Below, one piece after another: positions 38,177-46,982 of a DNA stretch of 64,000 bases. The stretch comes from Arcobacter sp. F2176 (lineage in GTDB: Bacteria; Campylobacterota; Campylobacteria; Campylobacterales; Arcobacteraceae). Every line of letters starts with the position of its first letter. Within the stretch, counting starts at the first letter, position 1. Location: positions 114,511 through 178,510 of the forward strand of contig NZ_PDJV01000007.1 in assembly GCF_004116465.1 (NCBI RefSeq), written 5' to 3'. A program made the translations under genes and the position numbers. Below the pieces are notes generated by a model. It worked only from the letters and a program-made list of their open reading frames with translations, ran no database searches and was not told the origin of the DNA.

Positions 38177-40963
38177 CTAATTATTTATTAATCCCGCTGG
38201 TAATTTAACACCATTGTTTACTATGTTAGTTGGAGGTTTAATACTTGCTATATTAATTTGTTGTTCTATATTATCTACTCTAAATGCTATTCCATTTTGT
38301 ACAGGGGTTTTAATTTGTTTTATTTCACTTGTATCAAAGGTTTGATTAGTTGATGCTGGTCTTGGATTTATCTTTAATGTTCCATTAGCATAAGAGATAA
38401 TATATCCTTGTTGGTTTGAGTATAATCCTGATGGAGTTAAGGTATAAGTACCTACATTTTTATCAGTACCATAATTGAGTGTTCCTAAAAGATTACTGTT
38501 AGTAGTTGTAGAGTATGTTACTCCATTGGCTCCATTATAAACATTCCCATCATAGGTTTTTGTGGCATCCTTTGCTGTAACAGTTAAGTGTGTCATAAAA
38601 GTTCTTAAAAGTGGTCTGGTGTTTCCTTCGTAGATTATCCAGTCATTTGTGAAGTCAAATCCTGTGTAAGTTGCTTGTGTAAAGGCATCTATTGTTCCTG
38701 TTGAACTATGTATCCCTGTGAGGTTTGTAAAATTTCCACCAGCATTTTGATTAAATCCATTTGCTTGTTCAGTAGTATCTATATCCCAATATGAGTTTGT
38801 AATAAAAGAACCTGAAGAATTTCCAACAAATCCACCCATATCAGTACCATTACTTACTTTTCCTGTTGCATAAGAGTTTGTAATCCTTGCCTGACTATCT
38901 AAAGTTCCTACAAATCCACCAATACGAGTACCATTGCTTACACTTCCCGTTGCATAGGAATTTGTGATAGTTGAAGTATTATTTCTCATTTCTCCCACAA
39001 AACCACCAAGATTACTTGTACCTGTAACATTTCCTGTCGCATAAGAACCTGTAATTGAACCAGCAGTCATGTATCCAATAAGACCTCCTATACGGATACC
39101 ACCACTTACATTTCCAGTTGCATAAGAGTTTTTGATAGTTGCTAAAGCAGTCCCCATAGCTCCAACTAAACCACCAGCACTATTACTAGTACCACTAACA
39201 ATTGCACTTGAATGTGAATTTTGAATTTTACCTTGATTTACTCCAACAAGGCCACCAACATTTAAAGTACCTTTTACCTCCCCTGTAGAATATGCATTTT
39301 CAACTATCCCAGCATTTCCTCCAACAACTCCACCAACGAAGCCATCACCCGTAAAATCAACATCAATAACTCCAACATTTTTTACTATAGAACTTGCTGT
39401 TGTTGCTCCAATTAATCCTATATTATTTCCTGACCCATAATTAATAAAAAGGTTAGAAACAGTATGACCAAGACCATCAAAAATACCTCCAAAATGTCCA
39501 TTTATACGTCCCATAGGGTCAAATCCAGCTCCACTATTCCAAGAAGAAGTAGCACTTGCATCTATATTTGAACCCAAGACATAATTAATTAATACATTTC
39601 CGTTCATCCCTTGTAAGTCAGTTGTTGTTGTTGAACCTTCAGCTCCTAAAGAAGTTATAATCGTGTAATTTTTGACTGCATCTGCTGAGTATTTAGTTGA
39701 GAAACTTCCAGTTGAGGCTAAATTTATAGGAGCATTTATATTATAGGTTCCGGTTGATGTTGTTTGAGCATAGAGTAAAGACAAACCAGCTGTATTAGTT
39801 GCATTTAAAGCTGTATTAATATTTATATCATTTCCTGCATTCAATGTAAGAAGACTTTGCGTCCAATTTATAGTTTCATTTACATTAATATCATTATCAG
39901 CTTGTAGTATTACATTTGTCCCACCATTTAAAGCTGTTGATATAGTAGTTGCTTTTATACTAGAACCTGCAAGGTCTGTTCCGCCACTTGATTCAATAGT
40001 AATATCTGTTGGATCAAGTAACCAAGTTTTAGTTTTAATAGTAGAAGTATCTTTTATCCCAAGTACTTTTCCAGAAGTTTCAATAAATCCATTTTGTGCG
40101 GATAAAGTTCCATCAACAATCGTAGTTCCTCCATGAGCATAAAGAACTATTTTTCCATTATGGGTATCTATTGAGTCTGCTTCTATTATCCCTGTATTAT
40201 TGACTACTCCATTTAAAACTGTATCTAAAGCTTGAGTTGTAAGATATATTTCTCCGCCAGCTACTTGTATGATTCCTTTATTTTCTACTAAAGAATCTAA
40301 TATACCTTTATCAATAGTTAGTTTAATTAAAGAATTTCCATTGATATTTAGGCTTATTTTACTTGCACCTACCAAATGAATATCACCTAAGGTTGCTTTG
40401 ATTAATCCTTCATTAGAAACACTTTTTCCTGCTAGGACTACATATCCATTTGAGTTTGCTGTTATGGTTCCTAAGTTTAAAATAGAGTTTGTACTATTAC
40501 CACTTAGAGTATAGTTTCCTGCTTGGAAATCTTCATCACTCATATTTAGCGTTGAAGCTACTAATCCTCCTACATTTACACTTGAGCCTTTTGAAAAGAC
40601 GATGCCATTTGGATTTAATAAAAACACTTGACCGTTTGCGTTTATTGTTCCTTCTATTAAGGAGCTTGTTACTCCTATAACTCTATTTAAAGTTACAGAA
40701 GAGCTATTTGGTTGTACAAAATTTACTGTTTCATTTGGTTTTACACTAAAGCTTTGCCAGTTTATACTGGCTTTATTAGAGGTTTGATTTATGGTTGTGG
40801 TATTTGCGGTTTGGGAAATAGTTGCCGTTCCTGTTGTGACTACTCCATCACTTGGGGATGCACTAACAAGGGTAATACTACCTAAAAGGCTACTTATGAT
40901 TAAGGCTACTTTACCATTTTTTAGAATTCTAAATCTTGATTTATATTCATAATTATTTTTCAT
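38177..40963 (-). CDS. TpsA filamentous-hemagglutinin-type exoprotein with GLUG repeats
   Basis: 928 residues. An extended signal peptide (1-36) precedes the TPS secretion domain (about 37-300) with the key motifs NINxT-like (TTINQTSNKASINWQSF) and FLLNPNGIVF. The middle carries about seven GLUG-type repeats of roughly 27 residues (for example GGLIGYMTAGSITGSYATG), then an MBG-like domain (LTVTAKDATKTYDGNVYNG) and a short C-terminal tail. Likely a surface adhesin or biofilm protein. It is short for the family and no toxin domain is visible. It leads the operon and has a promoter element shared with the type I operon. Confidence 0.92.
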   Translation of the reverse strand: MKNNYEYKSRFRILKNGKVALIISSLLGSITLVSASPSDGVVTTGTATISQTANTTTINQTSNKASINWQSFSVKPNETVNFVQPNSSSVTLNRVIGVTSSLIEGTINANGQVFLLNPNGIVFSKGSSVNVGGLVASTLNMSDEDFQAGNYTLSGNSTNSILNLGTITANSNGYVVLAGKSVSNEGLIKATLGDIHLVGASKISLNINGNSLIKLTIDKGILDSLVENKGIIQVAGGEIYLTTQALDTVLNGVVNNTGIIEADSIDTHNGKIVLYAHGGTTIVDGTLSAQNGFIETSGKVLGIKDTSTIKTKTWLLDPTDITIESSGGTDLAGSSIKATTISTALNGGTNVILQADNDINVNETINWTQSLLTLNAGNDININTALNATNTAGLSLLYAQTTSTGTYNINAPINLASTGSFSTKYSADAVKNYTIITSLGAEGSTTTTDLQGMNGNVLINYVLGSNIDASATSSWNSGAGFDPMGRINGHFGGIFDGLGHTVSNLFINYGSGNNIGLIGATTASSIVKNVGVIDVDFTGDGFVGGVVGGNAGIVENAYSTGEVKGTLNVGGLVGVNQGKIQNSHSSAIVSGTSNSAGGLVGAMGTALATIKNSYATGNVSGGIRIGGLIGYMTAGSITGSYATGNVTGTSNLGGFVGEMRNNTSTITNSYATGSVSNGTRIGGFVGTLDSQARITNSYATGKVSNGTDMGGFVGNSSGSFITNSYWDIDTTEQANGFNQNAGGNFTNLTGIHSSTGTIDAFTQATYTGFDFTNDWIIYEGNTRPLLRTFMTHLTVTAKDATKTYDGNVYNGANGVTYSTTTNSNLLGTLNYGTDKNVGTYTLTPSGLYSNQQGYIISYANGTLKINPRPASTNQTFDTSEIKQIKTPVQNGIAFRVDNIEQQINIASIKPPTNIVNNGVKLPAGLINN

Positions 40964-41007
40964 CTTTATTTCCCTAACTTTTCTTATTAGGAAAACTATA
41001 ACTTATC

Positions 41008-41030
41008 ATTGCTCCTCAACTGCTCGTTTT
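41008..41030 (-). promoter_or_regulatory. Promoter element upstream of tpsA, shared with the type I secretion operon
   Basis: On the minus strand it begins AAAACGAGCAGTTG and ends GGAGCAAT, matching the element at 50500-50522 at 19 of 23 positions. It contains the direct repeat GCAGT/GCAAT at an 11-base step. A -10 box, TATAGT, follows after exactly 7 bases. The tpsA ATG is 45 bases from the element. This layout suits an activator that binds tandem sites and replaces a -35 box. Confidence 0.65.
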
Positions 41031-41145
41031 TTCTTTTTAAGATTAATTAATATAATTTCACATGAATAAACATACCAAAGTAGTATATACATAGATAAAT
41101 ACATCAGCTACAATTTTTAAAATTGATAATAAAAGAGGTGTTATT

Positions 41146-44100
41146 ATGGCAAAACTTGTTGGCGTTATAGAAGGTGGAACCAACGGAACTCCACTTAATG
41201 GGATTCAAGTCATTGGTACAGATGGGGTTATTAGAGAGGTAAAAGTTGGGGATTATATTTATGAAGGTGAAAATATAGTTAGTACAAATCCCCAAGCTAC
41301 TGTTGAAGTTAAATACTTAGCATTGTCTAAAGTTGTGACTTATGATGGTGTTTTTAATATACTTGTTGATAACTCTGTTTCTTCTCAATCAGATGAAACA
41401 GAAAATTCTCTTGGTCAAGATATTATTCCAATAGAAAACAATAATAGTGCAATTGTCACAAATCAAACTAGTCAAATGTGGAATGACAATTCATTTTCAG
41501 TAACTAATACAACATATGAACAAAACTATAATAATTTTGAAAGAAATAATGATAATAATAGTTTTGGAAATAATGATAATGATGAGTTTGAAAATGAAAT
41601 CAAAGAAAATGAATCTGAAAACATATCTTTTGAAAACATCAAAATTCCTCTTGAAATCACTTCTTCAAATACTGCTGTTTTCAATGAAGATGCAGAAGGT
41701 GCTGTCTTGAAAATTACAGCAAATGAATCAATAGGAGTAAAATATAGTATAGAAAATAGTTTAGATGGAGCACTATTTACTATTAATTCTACAACTGGGG
41801 AATTGAGTTTTTTAAATTCTCCTGATTATGATACTCCACTTGATACAGACTTTGATAATGAGTACAATATTAATATCATAGCTACAGACAATGAGGGAAA
41901 TTCTAAGACCCAACTTGTTTCTGTTTATATCAATAATATCAATGATGCTCCAACAGCTGTTGCTGATAGCGATACTACAAGTGAAAATCAGCTATTGACA
42001 CTTGATGTGTTAGCAAATGATACAGATGCTGATAGTTCTGATTTTAAACTTAATAGTGTAGCTATCTCTACAAATGCGCACTCAACAGGATATGATGATT
42101 CAAAAGTAACAACAAATGCATCTGTTTCTATTATGAATAATAAACTAGTATTTAACTTAGGAGATGAATTTGATTATCTCTCTACTGGTGAAACTGTAAC
42201 TGTGGTTGTAAGTTATGAGATGCAAGATGAGGGAGGTTTAACTTCTACAACAACATCAACTATTACAATAACAGGTACAAATGATGCTCCAATAGCAGTA
42301 GCAGATATTGCTACGGTTACAGAAAATGGATCGTTAACTATTGATGTATTAGCAAATGATACAGATATTGATAGCTCTAACTTCTCAGTAAATAATGCAT
42401 CTATTTCTACAAATACACATCCTACAAGATATGATGATTCAAGTGTAACTACACATGCAACTGTCTCAGTGGTAGATAATAAATTAGTATTTAACCAAGG
42501 AGATGAATTTGATTATCTCTCTGTTGGTGAAACTGCAACTGTAGTTGTAAGCTATGAGATGCAAGATGAGGGAGGCTTAAGCTCTACTGCAACTTCAACA
42601 ATAACAATAACAGGTACAAATGATGCTCCTGTAGCAGTGGCAGATAATCTTAATAATCACTATGTAGATTTATCAAACACTACAACTTCAAATATTGTGG
42701 TAGCAGATTCAAATACAATTAATTTAGATAGAAAAGATAATTTTAGTATTTCTGTTTCAGTTGAAGGCTCAGGCAATGAAAATTTTATGAATGCTATATT
42801 TGCAAAAGGAGATGCTCTTTCATTAAGAATTGGGACAAATAACAAATTAATATTTTCTATGGCTACAGAAAATTTTTCAGTAGTGGAACATTCGGATGGG
42901 ACTATTGGATTTACGACAGAAACTATAAATGTAGGAGATGTTTTTTTTGATACTGGCATAACATATAATGTAAATTCGGTTAACAATATAACCTTTAGCT
43001 ATGATGGGAAAAATGTAACTATTATCAATACTGATGAAAATGGAGTTACAAGTAGTAATTCTATACCATATAGTGGTACGGTTATAGACCCAGATTATTT
43101 AAATAATGACCTTACGATAGGAAATGGTCCAATAATTTCCTACACTATCTTAGGATATACTCAGGACTTTGAAAGTTCAATAGATGCTAATATAGATAAT
43201 CTTTCTATGATTGTAGAAAATAAAGAAGTTCTTAATACAAATTTCGAGAATGGATTAACTGATTCTTATGGTCATACAATTACATTAGGGGATGGTACAA
43301 CTTTAGAATATCAAGATAAAAATGAAGATACACCTTTAGTCATTAAAGTAGAAACACTTTTAGCAAATGATACAGATATAGATGGTGATACACTTAGTAT
43401 CATCTCAGTTCAAGGAGCTACTCATGGTACAGTAGCATTATCAGCAGATGGTTCAACTATAACTTTTACACCTGATACAAACTATAGTGGAGATGCAAGC
43501 TTTACATATACTATAAGCGATGGAAATGGTACTACAAGTACTGTTAGTGCCAATTTTGATATAACTTCTGTAAACGATGCTCCCGTTGCTATAGGTGAAG
43601 TTATCACAAAAATTGCTGATGAAAGATCATATACCATCTCACCACCAATTACAAGAGCTTTTACATATCTTGGTTCAGAAACTTTAACTTCAAATATAAA
43701 TGACTTTGATACTGATAATTCACAATATGCAAGACACAATTCAAATATTTTTGTTTTAGATGACAATGTATATTATACCTATGATGATCCTATGACAGGA
43801 ACAGCTATTGATCTTTTTGATATAGCTTCTACTGATAATACGACCATACATGATGATGGAGATATTACTGAGCATATAGATAGTGTGGGATATTATAACG
43901 AGGGTGTTATCTTTGATTTTGCTAGAGAAGTTGATAGTATAATTGTTAAGATAGACCCCACTTCACAGATAACAGATGATGATAATGTCGAAGTTAGAGT
44001 ATATAGTGATACATCAAATACTTTATACTGGTTAGCAAATTTTAACGAAAGTACTCAAACTTATACTATTAGTAATAATCATACTGGCTTTGGAATTAAA

Positions 44101-44925
44101 CGTATTGCTATAATTGCAAAAGATGGTATAGATGGAGGACAAACAGAATTTAGAATACAATCAGTTACAGGAACATATACAGAATCAAAAACATTAGATG
44201 TTTTTACTATTGATAAAGATATGCTATTATCAAATGATACAGATGTTGATTCTAGCTCTTTAAGCTTAAAACTTGGAAATGGAATATTATATGATGAATC
44301 AAATGTAGCTATTGGTACAGTTTCAATTAATGCTCAAGGAGATATAACAGTCACTCCAAATGCCCACTTTGATGCAACAGATTTTTCCTATCCAAAGACA
44401 CATATCTCAACACATTTTGAATATAGTGTAGTAGATGCGGATGGGGGTGAAAGTAGTCTTGTAAATGCAATAGTTAATGTAAAAGTTGGAACTGATACAA
44501 GTGATGGAGTTACCTTTACCCAAGGTGATCCAGTGGTAACTTTAGAGGGAACAACAATTACTACAAAGCCTGTAGATACCATGATAATAGGAACTGATGA
44601 TAAAGATACTTTTTCAATAAATGGTACTATTGATTTGTCAAATGTAAGTTCTATTGAGGGGATTGACTTAAATAATTCTACAGCAAAACTTATAGGTTCT
44701 GGCGTAGATGGAGCAATAACACTTACTGATGTTATCTCAGCAACTGATAGTTCAAATGATTTGATTATAAATGCTTCTGATCATAATGCAAGTGATCAAA
44801 TTACAGTAGATAGTTCATTTACTAAAAAGGAAGATTCAGTCACACAAGATGGTAGTGTATATGATTTATACTATGGCTCAAATGGAACTACACTCTTAGT
44901 TGAAATACATCAAGAAATTGTGTAG
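41146..44925 (+). CDS. Type I-secreted repeat adhesin (BapA/LapA-like, VCBS and cadherin domains)
   Basis: 1259 residues and strongly acidic. Residues 1-85 resemble the N-terminal domain of large type I adhesins (LVGVIEGGTNGTPLNGIQVI and EGENIVSTNPQATVEVKYL). A low-complexity Asn/Glu linker follows (85-165), then a cadherin-like domain, two near-identical VCBS-type repeats of 112 residues (DVLANDTD to TITGTNDAP), a LamG-like insertion, a further VCBS repeat, and a C-terminal block (MIIGTDDKDTFSINGTIDL) resembling the pre-secretion-signal region of these proteins. Calcium binding is likely. No signal peptide. Small for the class. Its exporter is encoded immediately downstream on the other strand. 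Confidence 0.88.
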   Translation: MAKLVGVIEGGTNGTPLNGIQVIGTDGVIREVKVGDYIYEGENIVSTNPQATVEVKYLALSKVVTYDGVFNILVDNSVSSQSDETENSLGQDIIPIENNNSAIVTNQTSQMWNDNSFSVTNTTYEQNYNNFERNNDNNSFGNNDNDEFENEIKENESENISFENIKIPLEITSSNTAVFNEDAEGAVLKITANESIGVKYSIENSLDGALFTINSTTGELSFLNSPDYDTPLDTDFDNEYNINIIATDNEGNSKTQLVSVYINNINDAPTAVADSDTTSENQLLTLDVLANDTDADSSDFKLNSVAISTNAHSTGYDDSKVTTNASVSIMNNKLVFNLGDEFDYLSTGETVTVVVSYEMQDEGGLTSTTTSTITITGTNDAPIAVADIATVTENGSLTIDVLANDTDIDSSNFSVNNASISTNTHPTRYDDSSVTTHATVSVVDNKLVFNQGDEFDYLSVGETATVVVSYEMQDEGGLSSTATSTITITGTNDAPVAVADNLNNHYVDLSNTTTSNIVVADSNTINLDRKDNFSISVSVEGSGNENFMNAIFAKGDALSLRIGTNNKLIFSMATENFSVVEHSDGTIGFTTETINVGDVFFDTGITYNVNSVNNITFSYDGKNVTIINTDENGVTSSNSIPYSGTVIDPDYLNNDLTIGNGPIISYTILGYTQDFESSIDANIDNLSMIVENKEVLNTNFENGLTDSYGHTITLGDGTTLEYQDKNEDTPLVIKVETLLANDTDIDGDTLSIISVQGATHGTVALSADGSTITFTPDTNYSGDASFTYTISDGNGTTSTVSANFDITSVNDAPVAIGEVITKIADERSYTISPPITRAFTYLGSETLTSNINDFDTDNSQYARHNSNIFVLDDNVYYTYDDPMTGTAIDLFDIASTDNTTIHDDGDITEHIDSVGYYNEGVIFDFAREVDSIIVKIDPTSQITDDDNVEVRVYSDTSNTLYWLANFNESTQTYTISNNHTGFGIKRIAIIAKDGIDGGQTEFRIQSVTGTYTESKTLDVFTIDKDMLLSNDTDVDSSSLSLKLGNGILYDESNVAIGTVSINAQGDITVTPNAHFDATDFSYPKTHISTHFEYSVVDADGGESSLVNAIVNVKVGTDTSDGVTFTQGDPVVTLEGTTITTKPVDTMIIGTDDKDTFSINGTIDLSNVSSIEGIDLNNSTAKLIGSGVDGAITLTDVISATDSSNDLIINASDHNASDQITVDSSFTKKEDSVTQDGSVYDLYYGSNGTTLLVEIHQEIV

Positions 44926-44932
44926 TTTAACT

Positions 44933-44978
44933 CTTCAAATAAACTCCCAGATTCTCCTTGGGAGTTTGAAGTTTTTTA
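44933..44978. terminator. Bidirectional terminator between adhesin and LuxR-type gene
   Basis: Arms AAACTCCCA and TGGGAGTTT, extended by CTTCAAAT/TTGAAG, form a strong stem followed by a T-run on the plus strand. It fills the 56 bp between two convergent genes and can end both transcripts. Confidence 0.85.
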
Positions 44979-44981
44979 ATT

Positions 44982-45593
44982 TTATTTAAAAAGTAAAGCT
45001 AAGGAAAGCCTACTATTTACTCCAACTTTTTCAAAAATACTTTTAATATGACCTTTTATAGTAGATAAGGCATTTTTCTCTTTTTGAGCAATCTCTTTAT
45101 TACTAAGTCCATCTGCAATCATCAAAGCAATCTCTTTTTCTTTTTCAGTTAATAACTTCATAAACTCTGGTTCTTTTGAAGAAGTTATATTGATATGTTT
45201 ATTAATTATAAAGTTCGTTAAATCTGTAAAAATCCACATTTTTTCATCTTCAACTACCTTTAACATATTTTCTAAATTTATACTTGCTAGATAACTATTT
45301 TCATACCCTCTTATACCACTTGATAATAAAAGAGAAGCATGATAAACCTCAGGAACTGAGTTAAAAAGAAGTACCTTTAAAAACTGATATTTAGTTATCT
45401 CTTCTAATACCTCTTGTATATTTGAAATACTCAATTCATCGAGCATTAAAATTATTGGACTATTGTTTTTATTTAAATATGTAGTTAACTCTGTTAAGTC
45501 ATTAATATTAATAGCATTATATAAAGAAGGAAGAGACTTATTCCAATATATACTTACTGAACTCATATTTGTAAATAATATTATATTTTTCAT
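44982..45593 (-). CDS. LuxR/CsgD-like transcriptional regulator at the end of the T1SS operon
   Basis: 203 residues. The C-terminal LuxR helix-turn-helix is clear (LTEKEKEIALMIADGLSNKEIAQ, then STIKGHIKSIFEKVGVNSRL). The N-terminus is a receiver-like fold that lacks the acidic phosphorylation pocket (IILFTNMSSVSIYWNKS), as in CsgD and VpsT-type biofilm regulators. It follows the membrane fusion gene without a gap, so it is co-expressed with the adhesin exporter and may regulate the adhesin gene that converges on it. Confidence 0.85.
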   Translation of the reverse strand: MKNIILFTNMSSVSIYWNKSLPSLYNAININDLTELTTYLNKNNSPIILMLDELSISNIQEVLEEITKYQFLKVLLFNSVPEVYHASLLLSSGIRGYENSYLASINLENMLKVVEDEKMWIFTDLTNFIINKHINITSSKEPEFMKLLTEKEKEIALMIADGLSNKEIAQKEKNALSTIKGHIKSIFEKVGVNSRLSLALLFK

Positions 45594-46982
45594 CTATCGT
45601 TCACTCCATACATTTTGTGTTGCACGAAAGATAGGTTTTAATATATATGAAAGTATAGTTTTTTTACCAGTAACAATATCTACATCAGCTGTCATACCAA
45701 CCATGACATTGAGTTTGTTTTTTTCACTTCCCAAATAAGATTTGTTGGTTTTTATCTTAACTAAATAGTAACTTTGTTTATCTACTTCATCAACTATTGT
45801 ATCTGCACTAATATGTGTCAATACACCTTCAAGTGAACCATATACAGCGAAATCATAAGCAGAAAACTTCACAATTGCTTTTTGTCCAGGATATAAAAAT
45901 GCTATATCAGAAGGTCTTACTTTTGCCTCTACTAAAAGTTTGTCCCTTATAGGTACTATTTCAACTATATCCATACCTGGTTTTACTACACCACCAACTG
46001 TATTTATAAGTAACTGTTTGATTGTTCCATCAACTGGTGAACGAACTAAAGTTCTATTAACTCTATCTTTTTTTGCAACATTAGTTTCACTAATTCTAGA
46101 CATTTCAGCTCTTGTTTCATTGAAAGCTTCTTTTGCTGTATTTCTAAACTTTAGTTCCACTTCTTTTATGTTGTTTTGTTGTTCTTCTTGAATAGATAAT
46201 AATCTTGGTAAAGATAACTTAATGGCTTCAATTTCCCCACTTAAACTACTTTCTTCTCTTTTAAGCTGTAAAAACTCTACTTCAGATACTAACTTTTTTT
46301 CAACTAGGGGTTCCATTAAAGCAACTTCTTTAGAAATCAGTTGATAGTTTGTCTTTAATTGCTTAAGTTTTGCAACTGCTTCATCTCTCTCATTTTGTTT
46401 TTGAGTCAAACGACGCTTATAAATATTTATATTGTTTTCAAGCTGTTCTAAGTTTGTTTTATATAAAGACTCTTCATGTCCAATCAGTGTTGGGGATTTT
46501 TTTCTTATCTCCTCACTTATTATAAAAGGTTCACCAGTAGATTCAGCTTGCAATCTTAGTGCTTTTGCTTCAAGTTCATTAAACTTTAGTGAACTCTCAG
46601 CATATGTACTTATAAAACCTGTATCATCAATCCTAATAAGAATATCGCCCTTTTTAACATTTTGCCCATCTTCAACCAAAATCTCAGAAACTATCCCACC
46701 CTCTAAGTTTTGGATAACTTGTATTTGGTGTGTTGGTATAACTTTTCCTTGACCTCTTGTAAGAGCATCGATTTCAGAAAAATATGCCCAAACAAATAAA
46801 AATATGATAAGAACAAAACTAACCCAAAGCATTATCTTTGTTCCTAGTTTGTTTTTTATAAGCATAGCAGCACTTAAAGAATCCATATACTTAAAATCAA
46901 TTTCATCTTTTATGCAAAACTCATCTTTATCTTTTTGTTTATATGAGTATTCAATAAATTTATCTTTAAGACTCATTTCCAC
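45594..46982 (-). CDS. Type I secretion membrane fusion protein, HlyD/LapC family
   Basis: 462 residues (a start two codons later is possible). One membrane segment near 50-70, two lipoyl halves (QVIQNLEGGIVSEILVEDGQ and VRSPVDGTIKQLLINTVGG), a long coiled coil between them, and the HlyD family C-terminus (VGMTADVDIVTGKKTILSYIL). It joins the ABC protein to the outer-membrane channel. Overlaps the ABC gene by 17 bases. Confidence 0.94.
   Translation of the reverse strand: MEMSLKDKFIEYSYKQKDKDEFCIKDEIDFKYMDSLSAAMLIKNKLGTKIMLWVSFVLIIFLFVWAYFSEIDALTRGQGKVIPTHQIQVIQNLEGGIVSEILVEDGQNVKKGDILIRIDDTGFISTYAESSLKFNELEAKALRLQAESTGEPFIISEEIRKKSPTLIGHEESLYKTNLEQLENNINIYKRRLTQKQNERDEAVAKLKQLKTNYQLISKEVALMEPLVEKKLVSEVEFLQLKREESSLSGEIEAIKLSLPRLLSIQEEQQNNIKEVELKFRNTAKEAFNETRAEMSRISETNVAKKDRVNRTLVRSPVDGTIKQLLINTVGGVVKPGMDIVEIVPIRDKLLVEAKVRPSDIAFLYPGQKAIVKFSAYDFAVYGSLEGVLTHISADTIVDEVDKQSYYLVKIKTNKSYLGSEKNKLNVMVGMTADVDIVTGKKTILSYILKPIFRATQNVWSER

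Noticed and set aside
38750..39330. Regularly repeating DNA of about 80 bp period
   Set aside because: Explained by GLUG repeats in the TpsA exoprotein, not a CRISPR array.
42007..42660. Near-identical DNA blocks of about 336 bp, first considered as an insertion or CRISPR-like repeat
   Set aside because: They are in-frame VCBS-type protein repeats of the adhesin.
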